Below are positions 36,606 to 45,017 of a stretch of DNA of 64,000 nucleotides, piece by piece; position 1 is the stretch's first letter, and every line of letters begins with the position of its first letter. The notes beneath the pieces are model-generated. The model ran no database searches and was not told the origin of the DNA. It worked only from the letters and a program-made list of their open reading frames with translations. The DNA comes from Pseudoselenomonas ruminis (lineage in GTDB: Bacteria > Bacillota > Negativicutes > Selenomonadales > Selenomonadaceae), in NCBI RefSeq assembly GCF_008271295.1, contig NZ_VTOY01000008.1:48073-112072 (forward strand), in the 5' to 3' direction. Position numbers and translations under genes: made by a program.

Positions 36606-39600
36606 TTATTTCTTTGGTTCCAAAATTTCTTGACCACCAGAGAGAACAAACTTACGCAACATTACATCTGCCAATCTGTTTATCTCCTTTAACTTTACCT
36701 CCCTACCAATAGCACTGGCAAAATATCGTCCTGCCTGTTCTGTGACAATACTGTCCTTTAATGCTGAAAAACGTCCATAATTATCAATATTTGCTTCCGT
36801 AACTTCCGTTTCCAAAAAGCCCAATAGCATTTTTTCATCACATCCCAGATAAGAAACAATCTTCTCCACCTGTGATTTTTGTGTGCTTACCGCATAATGG
36901 GCAATATAGTCCTGCAATGTCCAGCCTTCTCTTATCTCTGCATCGCCGCTTTTTACATCGCCCAGGAAGAGATTCGCCAGCTTCTGGTCAGCCTGAGACA
37001 GGAATGCAAAGGATTTATGGAGTTCTGCCAAGGTTTGCTCCTGCACTTCGTCCGGCACATTCGGGTCATGCAACTGTTTCATCCATTTCACAAACCGGGA
37101 ATTCATGTAATTGTAGTCGATAATTCCGGTTTCCTGCTCACTGAGGTACGGGTCAATATCAAACGTTACTTCTTCTGGCTCGCCTTCGCCGTCCGTTGGC
37201 TTGCGCAATTCCTTGTAACGCTGTGCCAAAATCTCATACTGTTCTCTGCTGACTTCCACATGGATAACATTATTCACACGATCATCCAGAGGATCCACAT
37301 CCTCATATTCTGTCTGTTTCCAGTTAAAGCCCTGTATCTGTGCAGCTTGATAGTAATTGGAAAACTCCCGAAACAACTTGGCAAATTTGCCTTTTGCAGC
37401 ATTGTCTTCCGGCAGCCTGTCCATATCCGGAATTCCTGCTTTGACAAACAATTCCTTCATCTCTCGGTAACGGTCATTCATATGCAGGATATTGTCCGCC
37501 AGATGGTCAACGAACAATCCTCTCGGACGGTCGCCAGAATACAGCTTCACCGCATCTTCGATATTACGATGCATGGTATGGGGCATACGATAATAATAAA
37601 TCTGCCCAAATGGCTTCTCATTGATGTTGAACAGGCGATTGGTACGGGATATAGCCTGAATCAGGTTCTGATAAACCAGAACCTTGTCCAAATACAGGCG
37701 GTTTACCCACTTGGAATCAAAGCCTGTCAACATCTGATTGACCACAATCAGCAAATCCAGCCGATTTTCTTCATTGATATGCTTATAAGGAACCTTATGC
37801 GCCAAGCGGGAGGCCACATCTTTTTTATAATTGGCGTAGGATGCAATGTCGAAGTTCATCCCGAACATCTCATTATAATCCTCCAACATCTCCTTTAGGC
37901 CATCTTCCTTTTCGATGGACTTGCCCTTATTGTCTATGGTCGGGTCAAAAAGCCCGGCAATATGCAGATGCGGAGCCCTTTCCTTGAATTTTCGGTAATA
38001 CCGCATAGCTTCAGGAATACTGCTTGTGGCGAATATGCCATGAAATTTGCCGTTACGGCTGGTCGTTAGCCAATCCTCCAGCATATGTTCTACTACTTTA
38101 TACTGGTATTTATCTTCTTCATACTGTGCTTTAGGAATGTAATCCTCAATGCCTTTGTGATAATTGCCATCTTCCCCCATAGTCCCTGCCATGGAAACTT
38201 CCTGCGGATTCATGAATTTGTAATAGACCTTCGATTTCTTTGCATCCGCCACGGCCTCCTCTACGCTATTTGCCTTAGCCTCCAGCAAGGCTACCTGCTG
38301 ACGCAAATCCTTATCCTTGTATACTTTGACCATTACAGGGTCAAAGCCCAGAACATTCTTGTCCCGAATGCCATCGACAATAGTATACCGATGCAATTCA
38401 TCACCGAAAATATCCGTGGTAGTGCTGTTTACCTTTTCATTCTCCTCAAATACCGGCGTCCCTGTAAAGCCAAAGAACAATGCATGGGGAAATACTTCCT
38501 TGGCCGTATTCATCATTTCACCAAAGGTAGAACGATGGCACTCATCCACGATAAAGACCAGCCGCAAAGCGTTTATTTTCTCAATCTCCCGGCTACGTTT
38601 AGCCAGAATCTCACTATCTTCCCTGAGCGTCCCCATCTTTTGCAGAGAAGATACAATCAAGGAATCATTGGGATTATCACTGGCCAGTTTCGTAATCAAA
38701 GTCATGGTATCTTCTGTGTCCTGCACCTCTATACTATCCCCGGCAAAAGCCTTGTATAAGCGCAAGGACTGTGTGCTAAGTTCAATACGGTCAAGCAAAA
38801 ACACCACTTTATCCGCAAAACCGCAATCCACGATAAGCTGTGCAGATTTGAAAGAAGTCATGGTCTTGCCAGAGCCGGTAGTATGCCAGATATGTCCGCC
38901 TCGCTGGTTAGGCTGCTCCCAATCGTGCCCCTGGACACGGTTCAATATCTTCTGCGTAGCATATTGCTGATAACTGCGCATCACCTTCAAAATCCCATCC
39001 ATGGTGTCAGCAATAGTATAAAAGCCAATCAACTGATGTGCCTCAGGAATGGAAATAAGCTGGCTGGCTATCTTTTGCCAGTCATTCACCGGCTCATTGT
39101 TGAAATCTGCCCAATGGAAATAAAAATCAGGATTGAAGTTGTCCTCCGTGCCAGGATTGGCAAAATAAAGCGTCTCCCTTGGATTCATAGCTACAAAAAT
39201 CTGCACCAGTGAAAGAATCCCGGAAAATATTCCTTCGTGATAATATTTCTTTATCTGATTACATGCTTCCGTAACTGGAACACCAGAGCGTTTCAGTTCA
39301 ATGTGAAACAAGGGCATACCGTTAATTAGCAGCAGCAAATCCCCGCGTCTGTCCTGTAAAATCTTATCCCGCCGCGCAATCTTCGGCTGACGAGCAATCT
39401 GGTAGCGCGTCTGTCCAGCGGCAATTTCCAACGGATCGTAAATTTTCAGGCTCACATCCTTGCCATAATGGAGCTTGTCATCTGGATTCGTCCGCCGTAT
39501 CTGGATATACTTGCCATTGATGAATTGATTGAGTTCCAGCGGTGTCTTCCCCTTCAGCTGGTCAAGAATCTGTTTCATTTCATCAGCAGTCAAAGGGAAA

Positions 39601-39764
39601 TTATTCAGACGGTTGATATCCCGGTTATTCCCCAGCAGGATGTCTGCCCAATTCTGCAACAATTCCTGTTCCGTAGGATACTCCAGCACCTCATCCCCCC
39701 AGCCATGACGCTGCAACGCAACGATAAGGGCATCTTCAAATTCTTTTTCACTTGCAAATTCCAT
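36606..39764 (-). CDS. hsdR: Type I restriction enzyme R subunit
   Basis: A 1052-residue HsdR. It has an N-terminal nuclease domain with D142 and the HIELKRSG motif (E157, K159), then an SF2 translocase: Walker A TTGSGK (295-300), DECH (407-410), GFTGTP and QAISRTNR. The ATG at 39764 is preferred because AGGAG lies about 10 bases upstream and the size is normal for the family. The reading frame is open for a further 1122 bases upstream, through an hsdS-like segment, with no stop codon. The complex cuts unmodified DNA after translocation. Confidence 0.93.
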   Translation of the reverse strand: MEFASEKEFEDALIVALQRHGWGDEVLEYPTEQELLQNWADILLGNNRDINRLNNFPLTADEMKQILDQLKGKTPLELNQFINGKYIQIRRTNPDDKLHYGKDVSLKIYDPLEIAAGQTRYQIARQPKIARRDKILQDRRGDLLLLINGMPLFHIELKRSGVPVTEACNQIKKYYHEGIFSGILSLVQIFVAMNPRETLYFANPGTEDNFNPDFYFHWADFNNEPVNDWQKIASQLISIPEAHQLIGFYTIADTMDGILKVMRSYQQYATQKILNRVQGHDWEQPNQRGGHIWHTTGSGKTMTSFKSAQLIVDCGFADKVVFLLDRIELSTQSLRLYKAFAGDSIEVQDTEDTMTLITKLASDNPNDSLIVSSLQKMGTLREDSEILAKRSREIEKINALRLVFIVDECHRSTFGEMMNTAKEVFPHALFFGFTGTPVFEENEKVNSTTTDIFGDELHRYTIVDGIRDKNVLGFDPVMVKVYKDKDLRQQVALLEAKANSVEEAVADAKKSKVYYKFMNPQEVSMAGTMGEDGNYHKGIEDYIPKAQYEEDKYQYKVVEHMLEDWLTTSRNGKFHGIFATSSIPEAMRYYRKFKERAPHLHIAGLFDPTIDNKGKSIEKEDGLKEMLEDYNEMFGMNFDIASYANYKKDVASRLAHKVPYKHINEENRLDLLIVVNQMLTGFDSKWVNRLYLDKVLVYQNLIQAISRTNRLFNINEKPFGQIYYYRMPHTMHRNIEDAVKLYSGDRPRGLFVDHLADNILHMNDRYREMKELFVKAGIPDMDRLPEDNAAKGKFAKLFREFSNYYQAAQIQGFNWKQTEYEDVDPLDDRVNNVIHVEVSREQYEILAQRYKELRKPTDGEGEPEEVTFDIDPYLSEQETGIIDYNYMNSRFVKWMKQLHDPNVPDEVQEQTLAELHKSFAFLSQADQKLANLFLGDVKSGDAEIREGWTLQDYIAHYAVSTQKSQVEKIVSYLGCDEKMLLGFLETEVTEANIDNYGRFSALKDSIVTEQAGRYFASAIGREVKLKEINRLADVMLRKFVLSGGQEILEPKK

Positions 39765-40886
39765 CACAAAAACATCTCCTAATTCATATTTTTTCGTTGC
39801 ACTAAACTCCCACTCATGAAGGGTGATAAGGTTGTCGAGGTTCTTGAAATGCTGTCCTATTTTTGCCTGTTCCTGTACGTCAGCTGGATAACTAACAGTA
39901 AAATCCGCCAACACATTGGCATTGATAGCAGGATAGCTTGTTCCAGTACACCTTTCCATTACATTATTAACAAAATCATCACGTTGAAGCATGGTCAGCA
40001 AGAGATAACTGTCACCATGTGGACGAAGCTGAGCATAACCTGTAGAGAATACGTAGCTTTCTTCAGCTCCTTCGAACAAGCAGTTATTCTTCTGATATGG
40101 TCTGACAGTTTGATAAAATACATCGCCTGCCTTAGCTAACCGCTGTGCTCTGGAAGGAGCAGATTCCTTTGATTCTGTTCTGTGGGCAATGATTTCCGTT
40201 CCAACTACTGATTCTAAGTCTACATACTCAAACTCTTCTGGCAGCACCGATTTTGGGTTAACTTCGGCTACATCCCCCAACTTCCGCTGTTCCCAAGTAT
40301 AATTGAAGTCATGACATATCACATAATTCCACTTACGCTCATGAAGGGCGATAAGGTTGTCGAGGTTCTTTATTGTAGCTCCAATTTTATTCTGTTCATC
40401 ATAAGATGGAAGTGGAATATCTATATTCAGAAACTCACCATTACGAATATGTACCTGAGTGGAGCCATTCTTTTCAGCTGATATTATTTTCCTATAATCA
40501 GAGCTGTTAGAATAAGCAATCAAAAAGTCTTCATCAAAATCATTTTTAAGCACAATACTATATACACCCTGCGGCATAAGAAACTCTTCCGAATTACCAT
40601 AAATACGTACAATTCTGCCCATGTTCGGTGCTGTTGGAACCAAGTCTCTTAATGACGTTACTAACTCACCAGTTGATGTCTTGCTTGATATATTTTTGTT
40701 ATAGAAGGCTTCAGATACACATTTACAACCAGACATATCAGCAACGCCTGTGCCATTAACTGCCCCTTTAGGAATAGTTCTGTATCCTTCTTCAACATAA
40801 TCATCAGGAGTAATTGAAGCCCCACCGGTCAATTTATCAATTATATCTCCAAGCTTCCGCTGTTCCCAAGAAAAAGGATTTAATTT
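39765..40886 (-). pseudogene. Start-less second hsdS-like specificity segment, in frame with hsdR
   Basis: Open reading from just after a TAA (40887-40889) encodes two target-recognition domains with HsdS hallmarks: WEQRKLGD, a first variable domain, NLDNLIALHERK, then WEQRKLGDVAEVNPKS, a second variable domain and NLDNLITLHE. No ATG or ribosome site precedes the first WEQRK; the earliest possible start is a TTG at 40832 without support. The frame runs on into hsdR, ending in GDVFV before the hsdR ATG. It looks like a silent specificity cassette or the relic of a deletion. A real HsdS-HsdR fusion protein is less likely. Confidence 0.75.
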
Positions 40887-41738
40887 TTACAAATATTTCA
40901 TTATTTAAATGTTATCTTCCATCCAATTCGGTCAAAATCATCTAACGCTTATATTCAGAATACGTAATTCTTACCATTTGCTATAAATGGCAACATGGTA
41001 ACACATAAACCGCTACCAATGCTGCCATTTAATTCACACAAACATGTTATTTAACATGGATAACTTTATTTTTTTTAGCTTCTTCACCTTACGCTCATGA
41101 AGGGTGATAAGGTTGTCAATGTTGGAGAAAAACGAGCCAATCCTATCCCTTTCTTCTCTATAAGGAACTAGAACATCTTGTTCATCTAAATCTTTTTTAT
41201 TAAGATTACCTATGGCCCCATTCCCACCTGCCACAAAAACTTTTATAAAATTTGTATACCAAGCCGAACTCATAGAAGCATTGACAAATTCAGGTTCATC
41301 AGATGATGCTATTAGCATGAATCCTCCATGAACCGTTGAGTCTACTTCAATTCCTCTAACTACTGTATGTTTACCAACCAATCTATTGGACCCATTAGCT
41401 GATGTAATTAGAATATCTCCATTCTTTGTATATGGTATATTCACTGCATTTGCATTTACAAACACATCATCTTCATGAACCTCAAAAAGTTCTTCATTTA
41501 TGTTGGATGAGCGAAGAACTCTTACGCCTTCTTTACTAATATCAGTTGGCTTATATGTCAGTCCTCTCCTAATTTCAGCAATATCACTAAACTTCCGCTG
41601 TTCCCAATCGTCAGTGTAGCCTGCAAATCTAATTTCCGGCTTTTTCTGTCCATTTGCAGGAAACATTTTTATAAGCATTGATTTTTTTATGTTTTTTAGT
41701 TTTTTCACCTTACGCTCATGAAGGGTGATAAGGTTGTC
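39813..41738 (-). repeat. Direct repeat family 1 in hsdS and hsdS-like segment (linker repeat)
   Basis: The plus-strand motif CTCATGAAGGGTGATAAGGT plus TGTC, 24 bases in all, occurs at 39813-39836, 40338-40361 (one mismatch), 41094-41117 and 41715-41738. All copies have the same orientation. They encode the end of the conserved helix NLDNLITLHERK that follows each target-recognition domain, so they mark the four domain ends. Confidence 0.85.
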
Positions 41739-42260
41739 GAGGTTGGAAAAGTAAGAACCTATCTGCTTCTGCTCATCAAAGGATGCTGGCAAAATCATGT
41801 CAGTATCTTGAAGCACTCCTTTTGAAATCGAAGTCACTTTAATTCCTTGCATGAGAGGTATCAACTGAGCATGATAAGCATTGGAATTCATGTAGTACCC
41901 CAAGAACTTAGACGCAAATGCCCGTTTGGGTCTGCATGGAATCGTATGCAAGCCAGATATGAGCTTCTTTCCTTCAGCCCCGACTATCTCTGTGCATTTA
42001 CCAACAGTTTCATCTTCGGCAGTATCAGCAATTACAACATCTCCATTCTGCAAGTAAGAATTGCTGAATTTATTAGCTAAAGCCGTGTTAGAAATATACG
42101 GTAGTTGCTCAGTTGACACATCAACATAATCTCCGAATTTTACCAACACATCTCCGTAATGAACATTTTGAATCTCACCGCCATCATAATTCAGTTCTGC
42201 TCGCGATAGCGTATTATTTTGCAATCCGTCAAAGACATTATGAAACTTCCGCTGTTCCCA
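40281..42260 (-). repeat. Direct repeat family 2 in hsdS and hsdS-like segment (WEQRK repeat)
   Basis: The plus-strand motif CTTCCGCTGTTCCCA (15 bases) is identical at 40281-40295, 40854-40868, 41592-41606 and 42246-42260, all in one orientation. It encodes WEQRK at the beginning of each of four target-recognition domains. With family 1 it brackets four exchangeable modules. Confidence 0.88.
40985..41030 (-). other. Imperfect hairpin between hsdS and the hsdS-like segment
   Basis: AAATGGCAACATGGTA (40985-41000) pairs with TACCAATGCTGCCATTT near 41014-41030 with two mismatches. It starts 4 bases beyond the hsdS stop. No T run follows on minus, so it is a weak terminator candidate, or an RNA-processing or stability element. 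Confidence 0.45.
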
Positions 42261-42308
42261 ATCATCCGTGAATCCTTTGAATCTTAATTTTGGTTTTCTC
42301 TCACTCAT
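41034..42308 (-). CDS. hsdS: Type I restriction-modification specificity subunit
   Basis: A 424-residue HsdS with two target-recognition domains. Each begins at WEQRKF (about residue 17 and about 225) and each is followed by a conserved helix NLDNLITLHERKVKKLK (mid-protein and C-terminus), the usual pseudo-two-fold layout. The start shares a base with the hsdM stop (TGATG), behind GAGGTG. The two variable domains set the bipartite DNA recognition sequence, which cannot be read from the protein here. Confidence 0.93.
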   Translation of the reverse strand: MSERKPKLRFKGFTDDWEQRKFHNVFDGLQNNTLSRAELNYDGGEIQNVHYGDVLVKFGDYVDVSTEQLPYISNTALANKFSNSYLQNGDVVIADTAEDETVGKCTEIVGAEGKKLISGLHTIPCRPKRAFASKFLGYYMNSNAYHAQLIPLMQGIKVTSISKGVLQDTDMILPASFDEQKQIGSYFSNLDNLITLHERKVKKLKNIKKSMLIKMFPANGQKKPEIRFAGYTDDWEQRKFSDIAEIRRGLTYKPTDISKEGVRVLRSSNINEELFEVHEDDVFVNANAVNIPYTKNGDILITSANGSNRLVGKHTVVRGIEVDSTVHGGFMLIASSDEPEFVNASMSSAWYTNFIKVFVAGGNGAIGNLNKKDLDEQDVLVPYREERDRIGSFFSNIDNLITLHERKVKKLKKIKLSMLNNMFV

Positions 42309-44872
42309 CAGGATTCACCTCGCAGCAATTTTTGCAGTTCCTGCACGCCTGCCATATCGGCCTCATCGCCTGTAATATCGGCCAACAGGGAAGATATATC
42401 CGCTTCTACATCTGCTATTTCGCTGTCAATAGCCTCATAAGTATCTGCATATTTTTCGTGCATGGCTGACAGACATTTTTGCAGGTAATCAATCATATTC
42501 GCTGGCAAAGATAGCAGGCTATCATAAATGGGGTTTATCCATTTGACTTGCAGCAAATCCTTCATTTCCTCATCAGTAAGAGCCTCGATTACCTGCTTGG
42601 TTTCTTCATGCAAGCGAAGCTCTTCCTCCTTGATAGCAGCTTTGAGTTGCTTTTCCTCTTTTGTCAGGGCATCAACCTTTTTTAGTTTCTGAACCAATTC
42701 CTTTTGTTCTTCGTCCCCAGCCAGTGATTTCAGCATAGCAGGAATATTTTTCAGCACAAAGGCATCGTTATCATCCGTCAGGGCATCGCTGATGGTTTCT
42801 TTGTCATCCTCACTCAATTCCTCGAAAATGTCATTCTGCAAGGAAGGAATATCCGCCAGTCTCTGCTTTTTGCTTTCTATGGATGCCAGTTCTTCCGGCA
42901 GCATTTCCTGCTGTACCAGTTCAAAGGGCAGGATATGACCTTTCCAGCCGTCCTGCACTTCCTGTTCACGGCCACGTACTTTTTTGATGACCATATTGGC
43001 ATCAACCTGACGCACTGCCTCCCAGCCTTCGGCCTGAATGATTTCCAAATCCCCGGACAAGTCAACAAAACCCTCATGGAAAATCTCATAAGCCTCATAT
43101 TTGTCAATCAGTGGGATATTCTCATACCTTGCCAACAAGGCACGATTTTCCTCTTCCTGTGTTTTAGCAATGGATAGCTGTGTGGCATTTTCAATCAGCG
43201 CACTACGCATTATATCCTTGAAGTCCGCCAGACTCCCCTCATATTTTTGCAGGAAGTTCTGCACATCCCCATTTTGCCGAATAGCAGTCTTTATATCCTT
43301 TACCTTCAGATTTGCATACTGTCCATCACTATCCAGTATATCTGCTTTCAACGTAGGGAACACCTGCCAGAACTTATTCAGGCTTGCCAGTTCTGTTTCA
43401 GGAATCCCACCAAACATCAGGGCATAAGTATCCCAGTTTTCCGCTTCTTCCGAGGAATCCACATAGCGGGGAATGTTCAGATTGTAATCGTTGTCACGAA
43501 TTTCCTGACGAGTGACACGACGGGAGAATTTGGCAATATCCAGCCGCCCGATAACCGCATCCACAATGCGACGAATGTCCGAAGCCCTCAGTCTATTATT
43601 CTTGCCTTCTTTGATAAATCCCTTGGAAGCATCCACAATCAGCACCTCATCATTTTCACGTTGCTGACGCAGAACCATGATAATCGTAGGAATCCCCGTG
43701 CCATAAAAGATGTTGGCGGGCAAACCGATAATTGCATCAATGTGATTTTCCTCTATGAGGTTGCGGCGAATTTTCCCTTCCTCACCGCCACGGAACAGCA
43801 CCCCATGCGGCAGAACAATGGTCATCATGCCATTGGGCTTCAAATGGTAGAGGTCATGCAATAAGAATGCGTAGTCAGCCTTTGCCTTGGGGGCCAGACC
43901 AAAGCGGGCATAGCGCGGGTCTAGTTCCTTATTTTTAGAATCCCAACGCTGGGAATATGGCGGGTTGCTGACCACCGCATCCACATAAAGCGGCTGTCCG
44001 GTTCCATCAGCATCCTGAGGCCAGTCTTCCTCCAGCGTATCTGCATTGCGGGTTACGATATTGGCAGGCTTAATCCCCCGCATAACCAAATTCATGCGAG
44101 TCAGATTATAGGTATTCGCCTTCAGTTCCTGGGCATAGTATCGGATTTTGTCATGACTGCCTGTGTATTTCTCAATGGCATGGCCGATATTGATAAGCAG
44201 GGAACCTGAGCCGCTCGTGGGGTCATAGATTTTGATTCCCTGCTGATTGTTCTGCAAATGGCTGGCAATGATCTCCGACATCAAAAGTGACACTTCGTGC
44301 GGCGTGTAGAATTCCCCCGCCTTCTTGCCAGCATTAGCGGCAAATTTTTCAATCAGATATTCATAGATGAACCCCAGCACGTCATAATCCTGCCGCCCAT
44401 CCATAGGAATCTCATTGATAAGATGGATGAGGTCACGCACTGCCTTAGTCTGGGACTGCGTGTTGTCGCCCAACTTTCCCAGCCCTGTTTCCAGTGTCTT
44501 GAAGATATCCTTGAACACATCTGCATGCGTCGGTGACATAAGCCGGGTAAAGGAAGACAGTGCCGTGCTGACATTATCCACCGTGAAATCCGTCTTCATG
44601 CCAATCCATGTAGAAAACAAATCTTTATAGGAAATAAAATATCCCATATTAGACTGAATATAAGACAACTCTTCTTTTTTATCCTCATTGACGTCATTTC
44701 TAATATCTTCAGCAGTATAGCCCTCAGATTCCAGCCACTGTTCTTCCTTGTCCGACAAATATTTATAGAAAATAAAGCCTAAAATATAATCCTTATATTC
44801 ATTCGCCTCAATTTTTGACCGCATACGGTTGGCGGATTCCCATATCTTGTTGGCTAACTGCTGTTTATTCAT
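42308..44872 (-). CDS. hsdM: Type I restriction-modification DNA methyltransferase subunit
   Basis: An 854-residue HsdM. The N-terminal helical domain (LANKIWESANRMRSKIEANEYKDYIL) is followed by the adenine-methyltransferase core: DPTSGSGSLL (217-226) and NPPY (303-306), the N6-adenine signature. About 300 extra C-terminal residues are rich in Glu, Lys and Leu and look coiled-coil; many HsdM are near 500-550 residues, so this is the long subtype. GGGAGAG precedes the start. It methylates the sites chosen by HsdS. Confidence 0.94.
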   Translation of the reverse strand: MNKQQLANKIWESANRMRSKIEANEYKDYILGFIFYKYLSDKEEQWLESEGYTAEDIRNDVNEDKKEELSYIQSNMGYFISYKDLFSTWIGMKTDFTVDNVSTALSSFTRLMSPTHADVFKDIFKTLETGLGKLGDNTQSQTKAVRDLIHLINEIPMDGRQDYDVLGFIYEYLIEKFAANAGKKAGEFYTPHEVSLLMSEIIASHLQNNQQGIKIYDPTSGSGSLLINIGHAIEKYTGSHDKIRYYAQELKANTYNLTRMNLVMRGIKPANIVTRNADTLEEDWPQDADGTGQPLYVDAVVSNPPYSQRWDSKNKELDPRYARFGLAPKAKADYAFLLHDLYHLKPNGMMTIVLPHGVLFRGGEEGKIRRNLIEENHIDAIIGLPANIFYGTGIPTIIMVLRQQRENDEVLIVDASKGFIKEGKNNRLRASDIRRIVDAVIGRLDIAKFSRRVTRQEIRDNDYNLNIPRYVDSSEEAENWDTYALMFGGIPETELASLNKFWQVFPTLKADILDSDGQYANLKVKDIKTAIRQNGDVQNFLQKYEGSLADFKDIMRSALIENATQLSIAKTQEEENRALLARYENIPLIDKYEAYEIFHEGFVDLSGDLEIIQAEGWEAVRQVDANMVIKKVRGREQEVQDGWKGHILPFELVQQEMLPEELASIESKKQRLADIPSLQNDIFEELSEDDKETISDALTDDNDAFVLKNIPAMLKSLAGDEEQKELVQKLKKVDALTKEEKQLKAAIKEEELRLHEETKQVIEALTDEEMKDLLQVKWINPIYDSLLSLPANMIDYLQKCLSAMHEKYADTYEAIDSEIADVEADISSLLADITGDEADMAGVQELQKLLRGES

Positions 44873-44949
44873 GAACCTGCTCTCCCTATATGATTAATTG
44901 CTAAAACTAATCTTAAATTTCAGATAAGGTAAAGTATATCACAAAAGCA

Positions 44950-44970
44950 GGCGAATCTCTAGGATTCGCC
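44950..44970 (-). terminator. Small hairpin after the 544-residue protein gene
   Basis: GGCGAATC and GATTCGCC pair around a 5-base loop, 47 bases beyond the stop at 45018. The minus-strand tail TGCTTTTG is a weak T tract. Confidence 0.4.
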
Positions 44971-45017
44971 AACAGTTCACAGGCGGAAAGTCCAGTCTCC
45001 GTAGGTTCTATAAAAAA

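Noticed and set aside
36606..40832. A 1408-residue HsdS-HsdR fusion protein
   Set aside because: The only upstream start is a TTG without a ribosome site, while hsdR has its own ATG with AGGAG and normal length. I annotate hsdR and the upstream segment separately.
40890..40990. Promoter for the hsdS-like segment (TTGACC near 40958)
   Set aside because: No -10 hexamer lies at an acceptable distance; the best candidate has a 15-base spacer and a poor match.
39813..42260. CRISPR-like array because of repeated short motifs
   Set aside because: The repeats are several hundred bases apart, are in coding frame and encode the conserved WEQRK and linker helix of HsdS. No regular spacers or cas genes.
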